A DNA stretch of 64,000 nt from Hemibagrus wyckioides (lineage: Eukaryota > Chordata > Actinopteri > Siluriformes > Bagridae), in assembly GCF_019097595.1 (NCBI RefSeq), contig NC_080714.1, positions 7,363,259-7,427,258 on the forward strand, read 5' to 3'. Of the stretch, positions 17,721 through 29,100 are shown piece by piece. Under the pieces are notes generated by a model. That model had not been told where the DNA came from, ran no database searches, and worked only from the letters and a program-made list of their open reading frames with translations. Positions within the stretch are counted from its first letter, which is position 1; every line of letters starts with the position of its first letter. The translations under genes and the position numbers were made by a program.

Positions 17721-20700
17721 TGATTGGCATCACTAAACTGTCCATTGTTTTGTGTTCGGTTGGCATCCATGGTGTCCCTTGGTAGGCTCTAAGTACCCTG
17801 TGACCCTGTGTGGGATAAGTGGTACAGAAAATGGAAGGATGGACGATGTATTATCAGAGAGATTTGGAATAAAAAAGCTGGTGAAAGATGCAATAATTGA
17901 CCATCAATGATAAAAATCAGTGTGTGATGTGAGGCAGACTTTCTTGTACTTTTATTTGAATTAGAAGCTTAGTAAAAATCTGTGTACATTGCATAGAAAA
18001 CTGGATCTGAAGAAAACCATCACCAAAGCGAATCTTTTCTCGTGTGGTTTTGCAAAGCGCAAGCTCTGTCCTTTCTACAACTTCTTGTAGTTATCTTACA
18101 CTTGTTTCTGGTCAGTGGTGGAAACTTGTGGCTTTTGTATCATTGTCAGCTCAGTCCACAGTTCTCTGCTTGTATTGTATTATACCTTCCCACCAGCTGG
18201 AAATAAAAACCTCTGGCTTGATCGGAACAGATACTAGCCGCAAAAACACAGGCTGAACTGGTCAAGCTGGTAGACCGACTTTACCAACAGGTCCGGTACA
18301 GTGGATATAAAAAGCATACAGGGCCTTGTTAAAGTCGCAGATTTTTGCGAAATAAAAAAAATAAAACCAAGATACAGTAAATCATGTCAGATCTATTTCC
18401 ACCTTTACCAGGATATAACAGCCAAAAAAAGTGTGCTATTATCATACACCAGCCATCAATCAAGTGATAGAAACCTTTATTATCGCCACAGATACATTAC
18501 AGCACAGTGGAATTCTATTTTTCGCATATCCCAGCTGAGGAAGTTGGGGTCAAAGCGCAGGGGCAGCTATGATACAGCATGTACCTTTAGAAATCAAGAT
18601 GTGCTACATCGGTAGACGCTTACCCTCAAAAGTTACTAAGGGGTGTGTACACTTATACAACCATTTTCATTTTGCTTTTTTCCCCTTATTATGCGAGGAG
18701 TCATCTGACATGATTGACCTTAGTTTCATTATAGCTACATTACAGAAACCTAACAGGGGTATGCAGACTTTTTTTCCACTGTACTTTCCATCTCTACTTA
18801 TTATAAATGGTTCGGATTTCCTTTGACTTGCTGTTGGTATTTCCATAAAAATAAACATTCTCTGATTATCATTTGGCAGCAGTTTCCAGTAGGCATAGAT
18901 AGTGATCTAGTTTGACTAGCTTGGGCTATATTTTAGTAGCTGATATGTGGTCTGACCAGCTGATTTTTTTTAAGTAAGGTTGTAAGAATATCTAAATAAA
19001 AAAAATAAAATAAATGAAAATAAATGATTCCTAATCAAGGAGATAAATATGAAGCAGGCAAGGCATGATGATTTTTCCCCCCCCATATTGCCCAGGTGAA
19101 GAGTGTGTGTGTTCTTGTGCTCCTGTATATTCCTCTGGGTATGATGGACATCCCTGGACCATGCAAGCACTCCATAACCAAAGATCACCTGCACCAGATA
19201 AATCATCTGGTGAGTGGACCTTATTTTGTATTTCATTGTGACATCCGATTTAATGATTCAACTAATAAAGGTACTGAATACACCAGGAGAGAAAATCTTA
19301 ATTGGTTGTATCAGCGAAAACCCACTAAACACTATTTAAGACAGGATGCCACACTCGATGTAAATGCATTGCAAGGCTCCTCAGTGTTTCAGTAATGTCT
19401 GCTGTTGCTGACCGCAAATCTGTGCTTTCTCACATTTAGCACTTTTATCACAAACTCAAGCAATGGAGAAATGCTGATGTCAGCTAATTCTTACACTGTT
19501 TCTCAGATCAGTAACCAGATGAGGAATGGATGTTCAATATCCTACATGTTCATCGAGAAGAGAAATCTGGTAAGACTATTTCATTTTTAGTTCTGATCAA
19601 TGGAGTTATACATACCATCTTTCTGCCAATGCGGAATTAGGAATAAATAGTGTTCGCTCTTGTAAAAGCTCTGCTCCTGCTTTGGGAGATATTAACATAC
19701 CACTGATTCCTCTGACATTTGAGATCCACAACATGTGTCACAATAAAACACTTTCACTTAAACATAGCTGTCTATTCAATGGCATTTCATGGCCAGGAGC
19801 CAAGAAAACAAATGTTTTCATGCTTTCTAAATGGGAGCATCACTCTTTCTCGCTTGTGACACTAGCCAATCGTGGGCATTTGTGAGTACATGTATGCAAA
19901 AGGAGGTGTGTTAGGCTGCCATGTGATGCAAAGCATCACATGTCTGGCTTTACAGAAGAGATTCAGAAGAGTGCATGAAATACAGTAGCTGGCCATTATC
20001 AAGATCCATTCCAATGAAGAGGGTTGGTTTAATTCAAGATATTTGTCTAGTGGTTTTAATAATAGATAAGAATAGAAAGCAGCTTCACAGTCGCTACAGA
20101 TGTACGGAAGAATCAAACTCAGAGGGGAAGCCGTCCTTTTCTGGGTGATATAAAGGTGAAATGACAAGTACACATTTGTAGAAGGCAAATGTTATGAAGC
20201 CTTTTTATTAGTACACAGCTGTTCCCATTCCACAGAATGGAAATCAACTTATTGGACGTTTTCAGTTAGGATAAACAAAAGGCACGTGTGATATAAAATG
20301 AGTCAGGACACCGTTGGCTTTCGGTGTGTGACGTTTTTTACCTTTACACAGAATTTTAGCAGCACTTGGGGCTTGTCTGATATCATTTACTTTGAAGATA
20401 TAAACATTTCTCTGGAAAAAAACCCAAGTGTTTGGAACATTTCTATTAAAATATTGCCCCTAGTAGACTAACAGAAGTACTTAAGAACAACACATTTTTA
20501 AAGAGATGAGTGTCTACTTTCATATCAGTTATTAAAGGTTTATAGAGTCTTAAGTAACAAAGAAATTCATCGCTGAATATTGAGCAGCACATTTTTTCTG
20601 GTAAAAAGAATGAAGTGCTTGTCAGTATAAACAGAATGAGAATAAAGCTTTGAGCACAGGACAGTATTTAATTACATTGTGTAGGTACTTTATCCTATTT

Positions 20701-23700
20701 TCCACTGGAGCGAGGTGAGAGTGAGTCAGAGTAATGTTTATACTACACACTCAGTACCACTTTGCCTTATAGCCAGGCTTCCAAGAGTCCTCATAACTTG
20801 GCTGTCTGTCTTTCAGAGCTCAGTGTGTTATGTGAAAGCAGCTCTGCCGCGTGTGCTGGACTTGCTGAGTGCACACTTTCAATATTCCCGAGGCTCAGAG
20901 GGCGCTCAGTCGGTCCTCTTTCTACAGAACCTCATCCACAACATCTACTCACAGCACTGTGTACCACCTCTTAACGAAGAACTCGAGGTGTGTGTGTGTG
21001 TGTGTGTGTGTGTGTTTACTGCCTGTAAAATGCAAATGAGTGCAAAAGTTTGCATACCTATATGACAAAATGTAGCTCTCACAGATGTTACCTCATTAGA
21101 CCTAGTAGCCAAAAACTTTTTTACCACTCATAAAATTTTCCAACAGCTTCTATTTTAGCCAAACAGGCAGTAGTGTTGATTCTGGTTTGATGTTTTGGAC
21201 ATGTTTATTCATAAAAGGGGGAAAAAATGTCTTTAAAACAAAAGACATGCTACAATCTACTCTCCAAAATGCCTTCCTAAGTGTAAATTTTGGCAAGAAA
21301 TGATTAATCACCTTTACAGATTCTTTCCTCTAGGCAATACTGTAATATTATGTTCTTAAAGCACAGAGTGGAATTTTATTCCGCTCATAATGTGCTTTAC
21401 TGGGGAGAATTGCTCTAATGCTATAACAGGAAAGCATAAACATGTGCAGGATTCATTCCCTGAACCCACTGTTGCTCTGGTTCACCATCTACAACGCCTA
21501 CACAATTAAATGGATTCACTCCAAACACCAAAATGACCTCAAGGGGACATGGTGCAATCTAAATTTCACCTCGTGTTTACTGTACCATCATCCACAGTAG
21601 TCTCATGAGCGCCAAAATCTCAACAAGCTCTTGACATATTTATGAAAAAACCCTGACCTTTTCAAGCCAATTTTAAGCTCAAGCAAAACATGTTGGGATT
21701 CAACCCCTCGGGTTGAATCGGGTTGAATTGATGCCAAGCAAAACATTTGGTTTGGTGCTAGTCTTCAACCTGATGGATGTCAAGTAATGTTTGCTAGTAG
21801 TACCAGCACTTGCATCATAGTGATTCACTGCCAAATAATCTGCATAAATTCCAAACTGTGTCTTTTTATGTCAATTTGAATTTCTTTGTTTAATCATAAA
21901 CCCATAAGCTAGCCCAATGTTCAAGTAAAAGCCCAGTCCCATGTCCAATGCCACAGAAAATATTAGCTAAATGATTGTAATAACGTAAGGATGAGCTCTA
22001 TCCCAGGAGACTTGGGATAGAGTAAGGATGGGAGTCTATCCCAGGAGACTTGGGGCGCAAGGTAGGGGACACCCTGGATGGGATGCCAGTCTAGAGCATT
22101 CACAATCATAACCATAAACAAATAAAGAGATGCCACGATGAACGTATGTCTTTGAACTGGGGAAGGAAACCTGACTACATGGAGGAAACCCTTGAGAACA
22201 TGCAGACTCTATGCACACAATGTAAGGGATGACAATCATAATAATTATTCTTTTCTATGCTGAAAAACAGCTCAGTGGTTTAGTGGCTAGCTTAATTGCC
22301 TCTGATCTGTAGGCACAAAGTTCACATGCACTTCCTGTGCTTCGGGGGGTTTCCTCTTGGTACTCTGGTTTTCTCTCCCAGTCCAAAGACATGGTGTAGA
22401 CGGAACGGTATCTCTGAAGTGCATGAATGGATGTGTGAGTGTAATATGGCACCCTGTCCATGAGTCTCCTGGAATAGGCCCCTTATGTAGGAAAACTGGA
22501 ATAGAAAATGAATGGATAGTTATAAAGGGTTCAGAAAAGGGTAGTATGATAAAGAGATAAAAAGACCTCTGTTCTAATTGTAAAACCCAGAGAAATATTA
22601 AAGCATTGCTTTTCCCCCAGGAGATCCCAGTGGCGTTTCTGAAGCAGTTCACAGATTCCCCCGTTCAAGCCTTACAGAGAGCTAAGGAGGTTCTGGATAT
22701 CTACCTACAGCTCATCACACAAACCAACACAGCTGTGGACTGGAGCTGTGCAGTGGAATACAGCTACAGCTTCACGACTCCTGTCAGTACAGAGCTGCCC
22801 AGCACACATGGCACAGGTACACACAGGAATCTGTACCACATACCTATTGGATTCTTGATTGTGATTGGTCAGAAAGTGTTCTATAACATGTGCTCTGTTA
22901 GCATTTCGATAACAGTCCAATCGTAAAGGGTGACTGGAAAAAATCTTTGTGTGTATTTTCCTCAGAGGCCACGCAAGTGCAGCTGGGCCATGAGCAGAAC
23001 TCGTCTGATTTGAGTTTCTATAAACTGGGCTTCATCGTGTTAGCAGCATGCGGTGGAATCTTCCTGCTTATCACTGTCTCTTGCTTCATACACAGAAAGG
23101 TAGGTCTTCCTGAAGTCTTCGGTGGCCACGTGTCTTCTCTGTCATCTCAGCTTTAGAGCATTAGAGGTTCATGGTGATCGGGGCAACAGTTCATAAACTT
23201 CAGGTTAAAACTATACTGAATTTCCTGGTTATGCAGTTGAGCATATAGTACACAGTTATAGAAAGGGAAACCTTTATCCGGTGTCACCTTATGACTCTGG
23301 TTCCTCTCAAGGTTCCTTCCTCATATCGTTTCAGGAAGTTTGTCCTTGCCATCATCACCTTCCTGGCTCACTTATTAGGGATGAATTTGTGTATTTCTGT
23401 AAAGCTGCTTTGTGGCAAGGTTGGCTGCCAGCATCATGACATGATGACAGCTAGGCTTTGTTAAATCAAGCATTTCACTGCATGCCGTACTGTGTATGGT
23501 TTCGTACTTGAATTTATAATTTGGAATTGATTTGAATATGGACCTATCCAATATTACATTAATGATGGACGTACAGTTGGAATTTTTGGATTTCTCTGGT
23601 AGAAATGTGTCCCCGATTCATTTCACTGTGTCAACCCATCAGTATAAGATCAGTAACATATTAAAGCTTTTTAATTTCGTTTTTCCCTTCCTAACAGAAA

Positions 23701-24666
23701 TTTCATCGACTTCCAAGACCAGACGTGGATTTAGACACATGGTAATTTTCCCAGCATGTCTTTGTATTCTGAATGTGTTGATGAATTTTCTATATCATCA
23801 GCTCTTACAGGTATATAACTACAGACTTATAATGCGATCATTTCTATAGTAACAACTCGTTCAGAAGAGCTTGCATAGAGGATGCCTTACATAATCTATC
23901 ATTAATAAAAAAAAAAAAAAAAAAAGTGTGTTGTTTAACAAAGAAAAAAACTGTCTTTCACCATTGCCTTGCACATTTAGGGTTGGGGTTTGATTCCTGC
24001 CTTTTCCCTGAGTATGTGGAATTTGCATGTTGTCCCCTCGCTTCAGGGGTTTCCTCTGATTGCTCTAATTTCCTCCCCTAATCCAAACACATGCATCATG
24101 GGCTGATTAGCATCTCTAAATTGTCCATAGTGTGAATGGATGTGTTTATGTGTGTGCGTGTGTCTGTGAGAGATTGTGCCCTGTGACATGGTTTGCACCC
24201 GTTTCAGGATGTCCTCCACCTTGCACCCCTTGAGTCCCCTGGGATAGACTCCAGGTTCATTGCGACCCTTAAACAGGATAAACAGTACAGAAAAAAATAG
24301 AAAAGTACAGTTTATTAATTGTAATTTCCCCCAATGTCAGGGGTGTCCAGTCTTATCCAAAAAGGGGTTGGTGCAGGTTTTCATTCCAACCAAGCACACC
24401 TGAGTCTACTGAAAGCCAAGATCAATGGATTAAACAGGTGGAATCAGGTGTAGCTTCTGCTTGGTTGGATTGAAACCCTGCCCAATGGTATATACTGCTG
24501 AAACGAATAAGAACTATAAACATACAGAGTTTTGTGAACAGCAGTAAGTGTTCTGATCGTTTATCTCTCACCTTCTTTATTCTCCGTTTCCCTCATCTTC
24601 AGGTCCAATGTCAGTCAGATAGGGTTCTGCTCAACAGATCTGAATCGAATGGATCTGATCATCTGA
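16712..24666 (+). CDS. csf1: Macrophage colony-stimulating factor 1 (complete, eight coding exons)
   Basis: Exons: 16712-16762, 19096-19209, 19507-19569, 20817-20987, 22621-22816, 22966-23099, 23698-23741, 24603-24666; joined, they encode 278 aa. CSF1 is a membrane-anchored or shed dimeric four-helix cytokine that signals through CSF1R to drive macrophage, osteoclast and, in fish, pigment-cell development. Visible features are a hydrophobic signal segment (VCVLVLLYIPLGMMDIP), then GPCKHSITKDHLHQINHL, NGCSISYMFIEK, SVCYVKAALPRVLDLLS, NIYSQHCVPPLNEELEE and DWSCAVEY, whose cysteines match the conserved CSF1 pattern. A transmembrane helix (FIVLAACGGIFLLITVSCF) and a short tail ending RMDLII follow. 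All splice phases agree. The linker between cytokine core and membrane is only about 40 residues, so the long proteoglycan-type exon of mammalian CSF1 is absent. The fish a or b paralogue is not resolved. Exon 4's donor lies in a (GT)n microsatellite. Confidence 0.9.
17101..17173. repeat. (AAT)n microsatellite in csf1 intron 1
   Basis: About 72 bp of uninterrupted AAT trinucleotides. Confidence 0.95.
17615..17850 (+). repeat. Diverged tRNA-type SINE interrupted by (AT)n
   Basis: The head TAGTGGTTAGCAGGTTTGCC and the end GGGATAAGTGGTACAGAAAA match the SINE family. A 48-bp AT run (17672-17719) replaces part of the body. Confidence 0.75.
18296..18784. mobile_element. Tc1-type MITE with TA target duplication and a nested second repeat
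   Basis: The left end TACAGTGGATATAAAAAGCA and the right end, read in reverse, TACAGTGGAAAAAAAGTCTG form terminal inverted repeats flanked by TA, the Tc1/mariner target. About 18440-18600 holds a different dispersed repeat (CAGCTGAGGAAGTTGGGGTC region), which appears to be inserted in the element. There is no transposase frame. Confidence 0.75.
20988..21014. repeat. (GT)n microsatellite containing the csf1 exon 4 splice donor
   Basis: Exon 4 ends ...CTCGAG at 20987 and the GT run starts with the next base, so the obligatory donor GT is the first unit of the microsatellite. Confidence 0.9.
22005..22245 (-). repeat. tRNA-type SINE copy, reversed
   Basis: On the minus strand it reads GCATGTTCTCAAGGGTTTCC, then GACTGGCATCCCATCCAGGG and a 3' end with CTGGGATAGACTCC, the same body as the plus-strand copies nearby. 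A short tandem duplication of CTATCCCAGGAGACTTGGG is visible at 22000-22055. Confidence 0.7.
22268..22530 (+). repeat. tRNA-type SINE copy in csf1 intron 4
   Basis: Contains TTAGTGGCTAGCTTAATTGC (head), GCTTCGGGGGGTTTCCTC, CCAAAGACATGG and GGCACCCTGTCC in family order, ending in a GAATGGATAG tail. Confidence 0.7.
23275..23533 (+). repeat. Second copy of the non-LTR-like 3' end in csf1 intron 6
   Basis: Carries CTGGTTCCTCTCAAGGTTCC, TTATTAGGGATGAATTTGTG and CTGTAAAGCTGCTTTGTGGC, then a TTTGAATTGATTTGAAT tail. Confidence 0.65.
23965..24300 (+). repeat. tRNA-type SINE copy in csf1 intron 7
   Basis: Contains GGAATTTGCATGTTGTCCCC, CTTCAGGGGTTTCCTC, AATCCAAACACATGCATC, the region GGGATAGACTCCAGG and an end ACAGGATAAACAGTACAGAA. 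Confidence 0.75.
24338..24485. mobile_element. Fold-back hAT-type MITE copy in csf1 intron 7
   Basis: Left arm GTGCAGGTTTTCATTCCAAC and right arm GGTTGGATTGAAACCCTGCC are inverted repeats around a short centre. The outer GTCCAGTCTTATCC word is shared with copies at 61244 and 63385. Confidence 0.7.
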
Positions 24667-26177
24667 AGATTCTACAAAATCCAAACTCCACATCTTCCCT
24701 TGTGAATTACAGAGTTTTCACAAACAAAACAAAAACACCTGCATTACTTCTATAGTCACCACCACATGCTCATGGTATAATTTCACTGTATACATGTAAA
24801 TATACACACTACCTTCACATGTATTTATGAACATTAAATTCAAACCCAATTTGTAATGTATAGATCATTGAAATAGTCTATAATTAACATATGAATGCTG
24901 TTCTATTATAAACTCCATTTCAGATCGTCCTATATTTATTCCTTTTATTTGTTAAATTTTCTTTGGCTAAGACCTTGCCACATTTTGCATACAAAGATTT
25001 TTTTTTTGCAGTTCTGTATCTACCACTTACAGGAAAAGGATTTGTACAAATAAACTTGCTTTCTCATACTTCTTTTACGTACAGTCTCTTTTCTTTCTAA
25101 AAATAATAGTAGTATTCATCTCGGAGACAATGTCCTGTCCTACAGCAGTTGACTGATAAACAGCCTGAAGGTTATCAAAAATGCTTGAAAAGTTGCTGAC
25201 AGCCAGTAGATGCTAACCTCCCCTTTTAGGAAGGTTCACACTTTGTTTCACTTTGAGAAATATAGTGAAGGGGATTCGTGCAGCACAGCCATCATGAGAC
25301 AAGAGAAATGTCACATTACTGACCCCATGTCCTGTTGCAGTTTAGATGACAGCGTGTCATGTGTGTTCAGCTTGAATTGAGACCAAAAAAACAGCCTGCA
25401 TTCACACCAGGACATGAGCTGCATGAATTTGTGAAGTGAATTGTGAACAGTGAATTTGTTATGTATAATTAAGGATCTGTTCATGTAAAAGTATTTCTGC
25501 ACTAAGAACTTTTAATACACACATCTTGGCACAACCGAAAACTTTCAAAATGCCAAAGGGACTTTCAGGGAAGGGAATGAAATCACACTTTCCATGAGAA
25601 ACAGTTCACATGTAAATGCACCAAGAGCGTACATGCGGTATATTTCTCTTCTGAAATGAATTTTAAATTGTGTTATGTATTGATTCACATTATAGATCAT
25701 TCAGCGATTTAGCAAAATGTTCCATTACCTGTACATCTCAGCTGAAAGGAAATCAATACATCCTATAAAGCAAAACAGCGGTGACAAACTTGCACCGTGT
25801 TAACAGTGAAAATAACCTTTCATATTATGAGAGATGAGAAAAACAAACTTATTTTCAAAGCCATTTTAATTGCAGAGTTCTTTACAAAATGAAAGTGTGG
25901 TTACAAAAAGCTAAAAACTTAAAGTGATCCCAGACAGCTGAGTACATCCAGACTGTTTGCCCAGGGCCGTTTTTTTTTTTTTTTCCCTAACGCAGTCCAG
26001 CCAGCTTTCAAATACACCCCTCAGGCAACTCTGTACCTCTGAGATCTAGAATGTGCTATGGACCTCCAGGGACAAACAGGAGCTGTCCTAAAAGGGCAGG
26101 GCGATGTTTGCATCTCCGGGCTATGCAGAGAGGCAGAGAGAATCAGAAGAATTGGACTGTGCAGCAGGGACTGTGGA
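24667..26177. other. Convergent 3' UTRs of csf1 and rbm39
   Basis: The csf1 3' UTR runs from 24667 to an AATAAA at 25049-25054. On the minus strand the rbm39 3' UTR runs down from 26177; an ATTAAA (reverse of TTTAAT near 25864) is the best visible polyadenylation signal. The middle, 25080-25860, holds no gene I can support. Confidence 0.55.
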
Positions 26178-29100
26178 TCACCGGCGTGTTGGTCTCAGCA
26201 GCTGAACGGCTGTGACTGAGTCAGGGAACAGTTTGTGGTAGGTTGGGAGGGGCACATAGGCAGCAGTGATCATTTTGCCTGTCAAAACAAAAACAAGAAG
26301 ATATATGTTAGTGCTTACTAAGATTAAACATACTTAAATATAATATTGGACTTTTTCAGTAGCCACTCATTATAAACACATGAGAATGCAATTTCTCATT
26401 AATGCTTTACCCACGGTAATGTTCTCTTTTATATTTTGGAAAAAATTGCCAAGGGTTCATCATTTACAAGCTAAGACCATGAACTATTATTTCTTCAATG
26501 CACCACAGTTAAACAAAACCCATCATTGTATAAGCTCACGACAACAGTGCTCACTAGTACCGAGGAAATTTTTTGAAACAATGCAGAAAACCAAAGGACT
26601 AATAGATGACTGAAAAAATTTGCCACTGAATGAACGGCTTTACACACGGGATGTGATAACTACTCATCTCCATATTCATTCTCAATAAGAAGTAGCCGGA
26701 ATCTCATCTCATCACTGTCTAATTCAACACTCTTCAACAAACTAGCTTGACAGCCATCAAAATGTATTCAGGATTCAAAAGAAATTTATTCTGACTTATA
26801 CTATTTAACATATGTATACACTGGACTCACTTAAGATACAATAATTGGGGTGTTATTGGAGCAGACCTTACCTGCAAACCAACGTCCGTGTAGGGCGCTA
26901 ACAGCAGCCATGGCGGCCGGGATAGATGGACACTTCACATACACGTTACCCTAAGAGAGTAAAAGAAGAACCAGTTGAAAAACTGTAAAGGCACATGAGG
27001 ATGTAACTATAATGCTAGAAGCATCAAAACAGCAATAAAAATCTTAGCAAATCTTACTTCAGCAGAATTCTTGTCTACATATATGTGAACAACACCTCCG
27101 TGTTTATTGCACTCTTCAATGACATCATCCTGAATGTCTATATCCCAGCCGGGATCATTTTCTCTGATGTAGAGGAAAAACAAAACAAAACACAGAGAAT
27201 CAGCATCAATAACCACTCATAACACACTCAGACACACCCAGAGAGGCAGAATGCTGGAAAGACTCACGCCTGTGGGCTGAACATGTTGGAGAGCTGTAGA
27301 CAGTGAGTGGCCAGGGGTTGGGTGGGAAGGTTCATGGCCTGGTTCATGCTTGGTGCAGGGATCACTGTAAAACAAAAACAATTTTACATTACAGTATGCA
27401 CATAGTATATTCATTAATTTTTTCGTAACTGTTTAATTCCATCACAGTGTTCCTAGAGATAGAAAAATGCTACATGCAATATATCAAAGTTTGTCGTGGT
27501 AAGGTCATGACTCCTAAGTTCACTCAGAACACACATATCAAATATAGGTTATTTGCAAAGTCCAACTTTTGCAGTATCAGCAATACATCCTTCACTGTGC
27601 AGTGTCAGCAACACAAAGGCTAATACTGAAATAATGATTAACATCTGATATTGTGAAGCCTGACACTGAGCTGAACAGAAATTCTGATTGTTCACCGCAA
27701 GCCATAAAACCCAACAAAAAAAAAAAAAAACCTGTAAACCTCTTATAAATAAATGCATGATTTTTGGAGCGGGTTAAAATGTAACCAACTTCATAAACAT
27801 GATCACATTATGCACAGAACAGTACACTTTGAAGCATGAAAAGTGTTTAAGCAAAGAATAAAACAACGCAGAAAAGCCCTGATAAGGACCATAGAAAATT
27901 AGGTGATGCAACACTAAGCACCTTATAAAACCTACGCTGGAGGATTTTACATTTTATTACCCAACACCTTATCTCTGTTTGCACAATGCCTTAGGTTGTT
28001 ACATGTAGGTGGGTAACTGCTTGAACTATACTGCTCTAAAAACTTGGATATCGATGAATGAAACAACCAAGTTGAAATACTTTACATCTATAAATTGAGT
28101 AATGGTCAGTGGGAGTTGTCTTGCTGTTGCCTCTTCAATGCACCGGTTATCATTTTCTTTTGCGAGTTTCATATGAAGTTTATCTGGCATGGTGTTACAC
28201 TGATGATTAAGTGTTCCCTTAATTTTTTAGAGCAGTGTACTTCACATACAGTAACAATTCTCTTATATAACAAAACTGACCAGTGAAGCCTTGGATAATA
28301 CAAGTTTCTTTTAAAAGCATTTTATGACAATAGTCAGAAATGTCTATCTATATATGTCTGTTTTAGTGACAGAGTACAAAGCAGGAGTTCAGTCACCTAG
28401 CTCCTTAATCAGTGCTGGAAAAACAACTGACAGAGAGGCAGAGCTCAGTGAATGGAAAAAAACAACAACAAAATCCTCACCTCCAGGAAAGTTACTGAAT
28501 GGGATGGAGCCACTCATCTGCAGAGCCTGCTTTGCAGCAGGGGGAATCTGTAGGCCCGTACCTTTATTTAAAAATAAATAAAAAATATTTTTTTTGGATT
28601 CTTTAAAGACTAATCATAGACAATGTTAGTTAATCAAATACACTAACATTATGCAACATAATCACAAAGTATCTGAGTCAGGACACAGATTCCAACACAC
28701 AGATTACGCTGATCTCTAATACCTTCTGCAAGTCGCGCCATCAACTGCAAGCGGCCTGTGGTGCCCAAGTCAATGCCTGTTCTCTCCAGTTCATCGTTGT
28801 CCAAGAAAGAGCTTGCTGATGAGCCGTCTGAGCGCTCCGTCACATTACCCACCTTCATGGGTCGGCCGGCCAGCTCAAAACCGTTTAGCTGTTCCAAGGC
28901 CCTCTTGGCACATTCGGCATCTGCAAACTACAAATTAAGAGAATCCTGAAAAACCTGTTGCCACTAATCATCACTGTGTCATATTTTAATTATACTGTTT
29001 ACTTCGATAGAGATATAGTTAGTATGCACCATTTAACAGATTTCAGGAGAGTAAAAAAGACTTTTAACATTGTTCTTGCCAAACCTACCTAGTATCAGCT

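Noticed and set aside
19440..19506. Longer csf1 exon 3 starting at 19441
   Set aside because: That acceptor would put the exon out of phase with exon 2; the internal acceptor at 19505-19506 keeps phase and matches the known CSF1 sequence pattern (NHL|ISNQ).
27261..27270. A GC-AG intron at the rbm39 exon ending ...TTCAGCCCACAG
   Set aside because: Extending by two bases to a normal GT donor gives codon GCA across the junction, reading PQAENDPGWD, which matches the mammalian PQTEEEVGWD.
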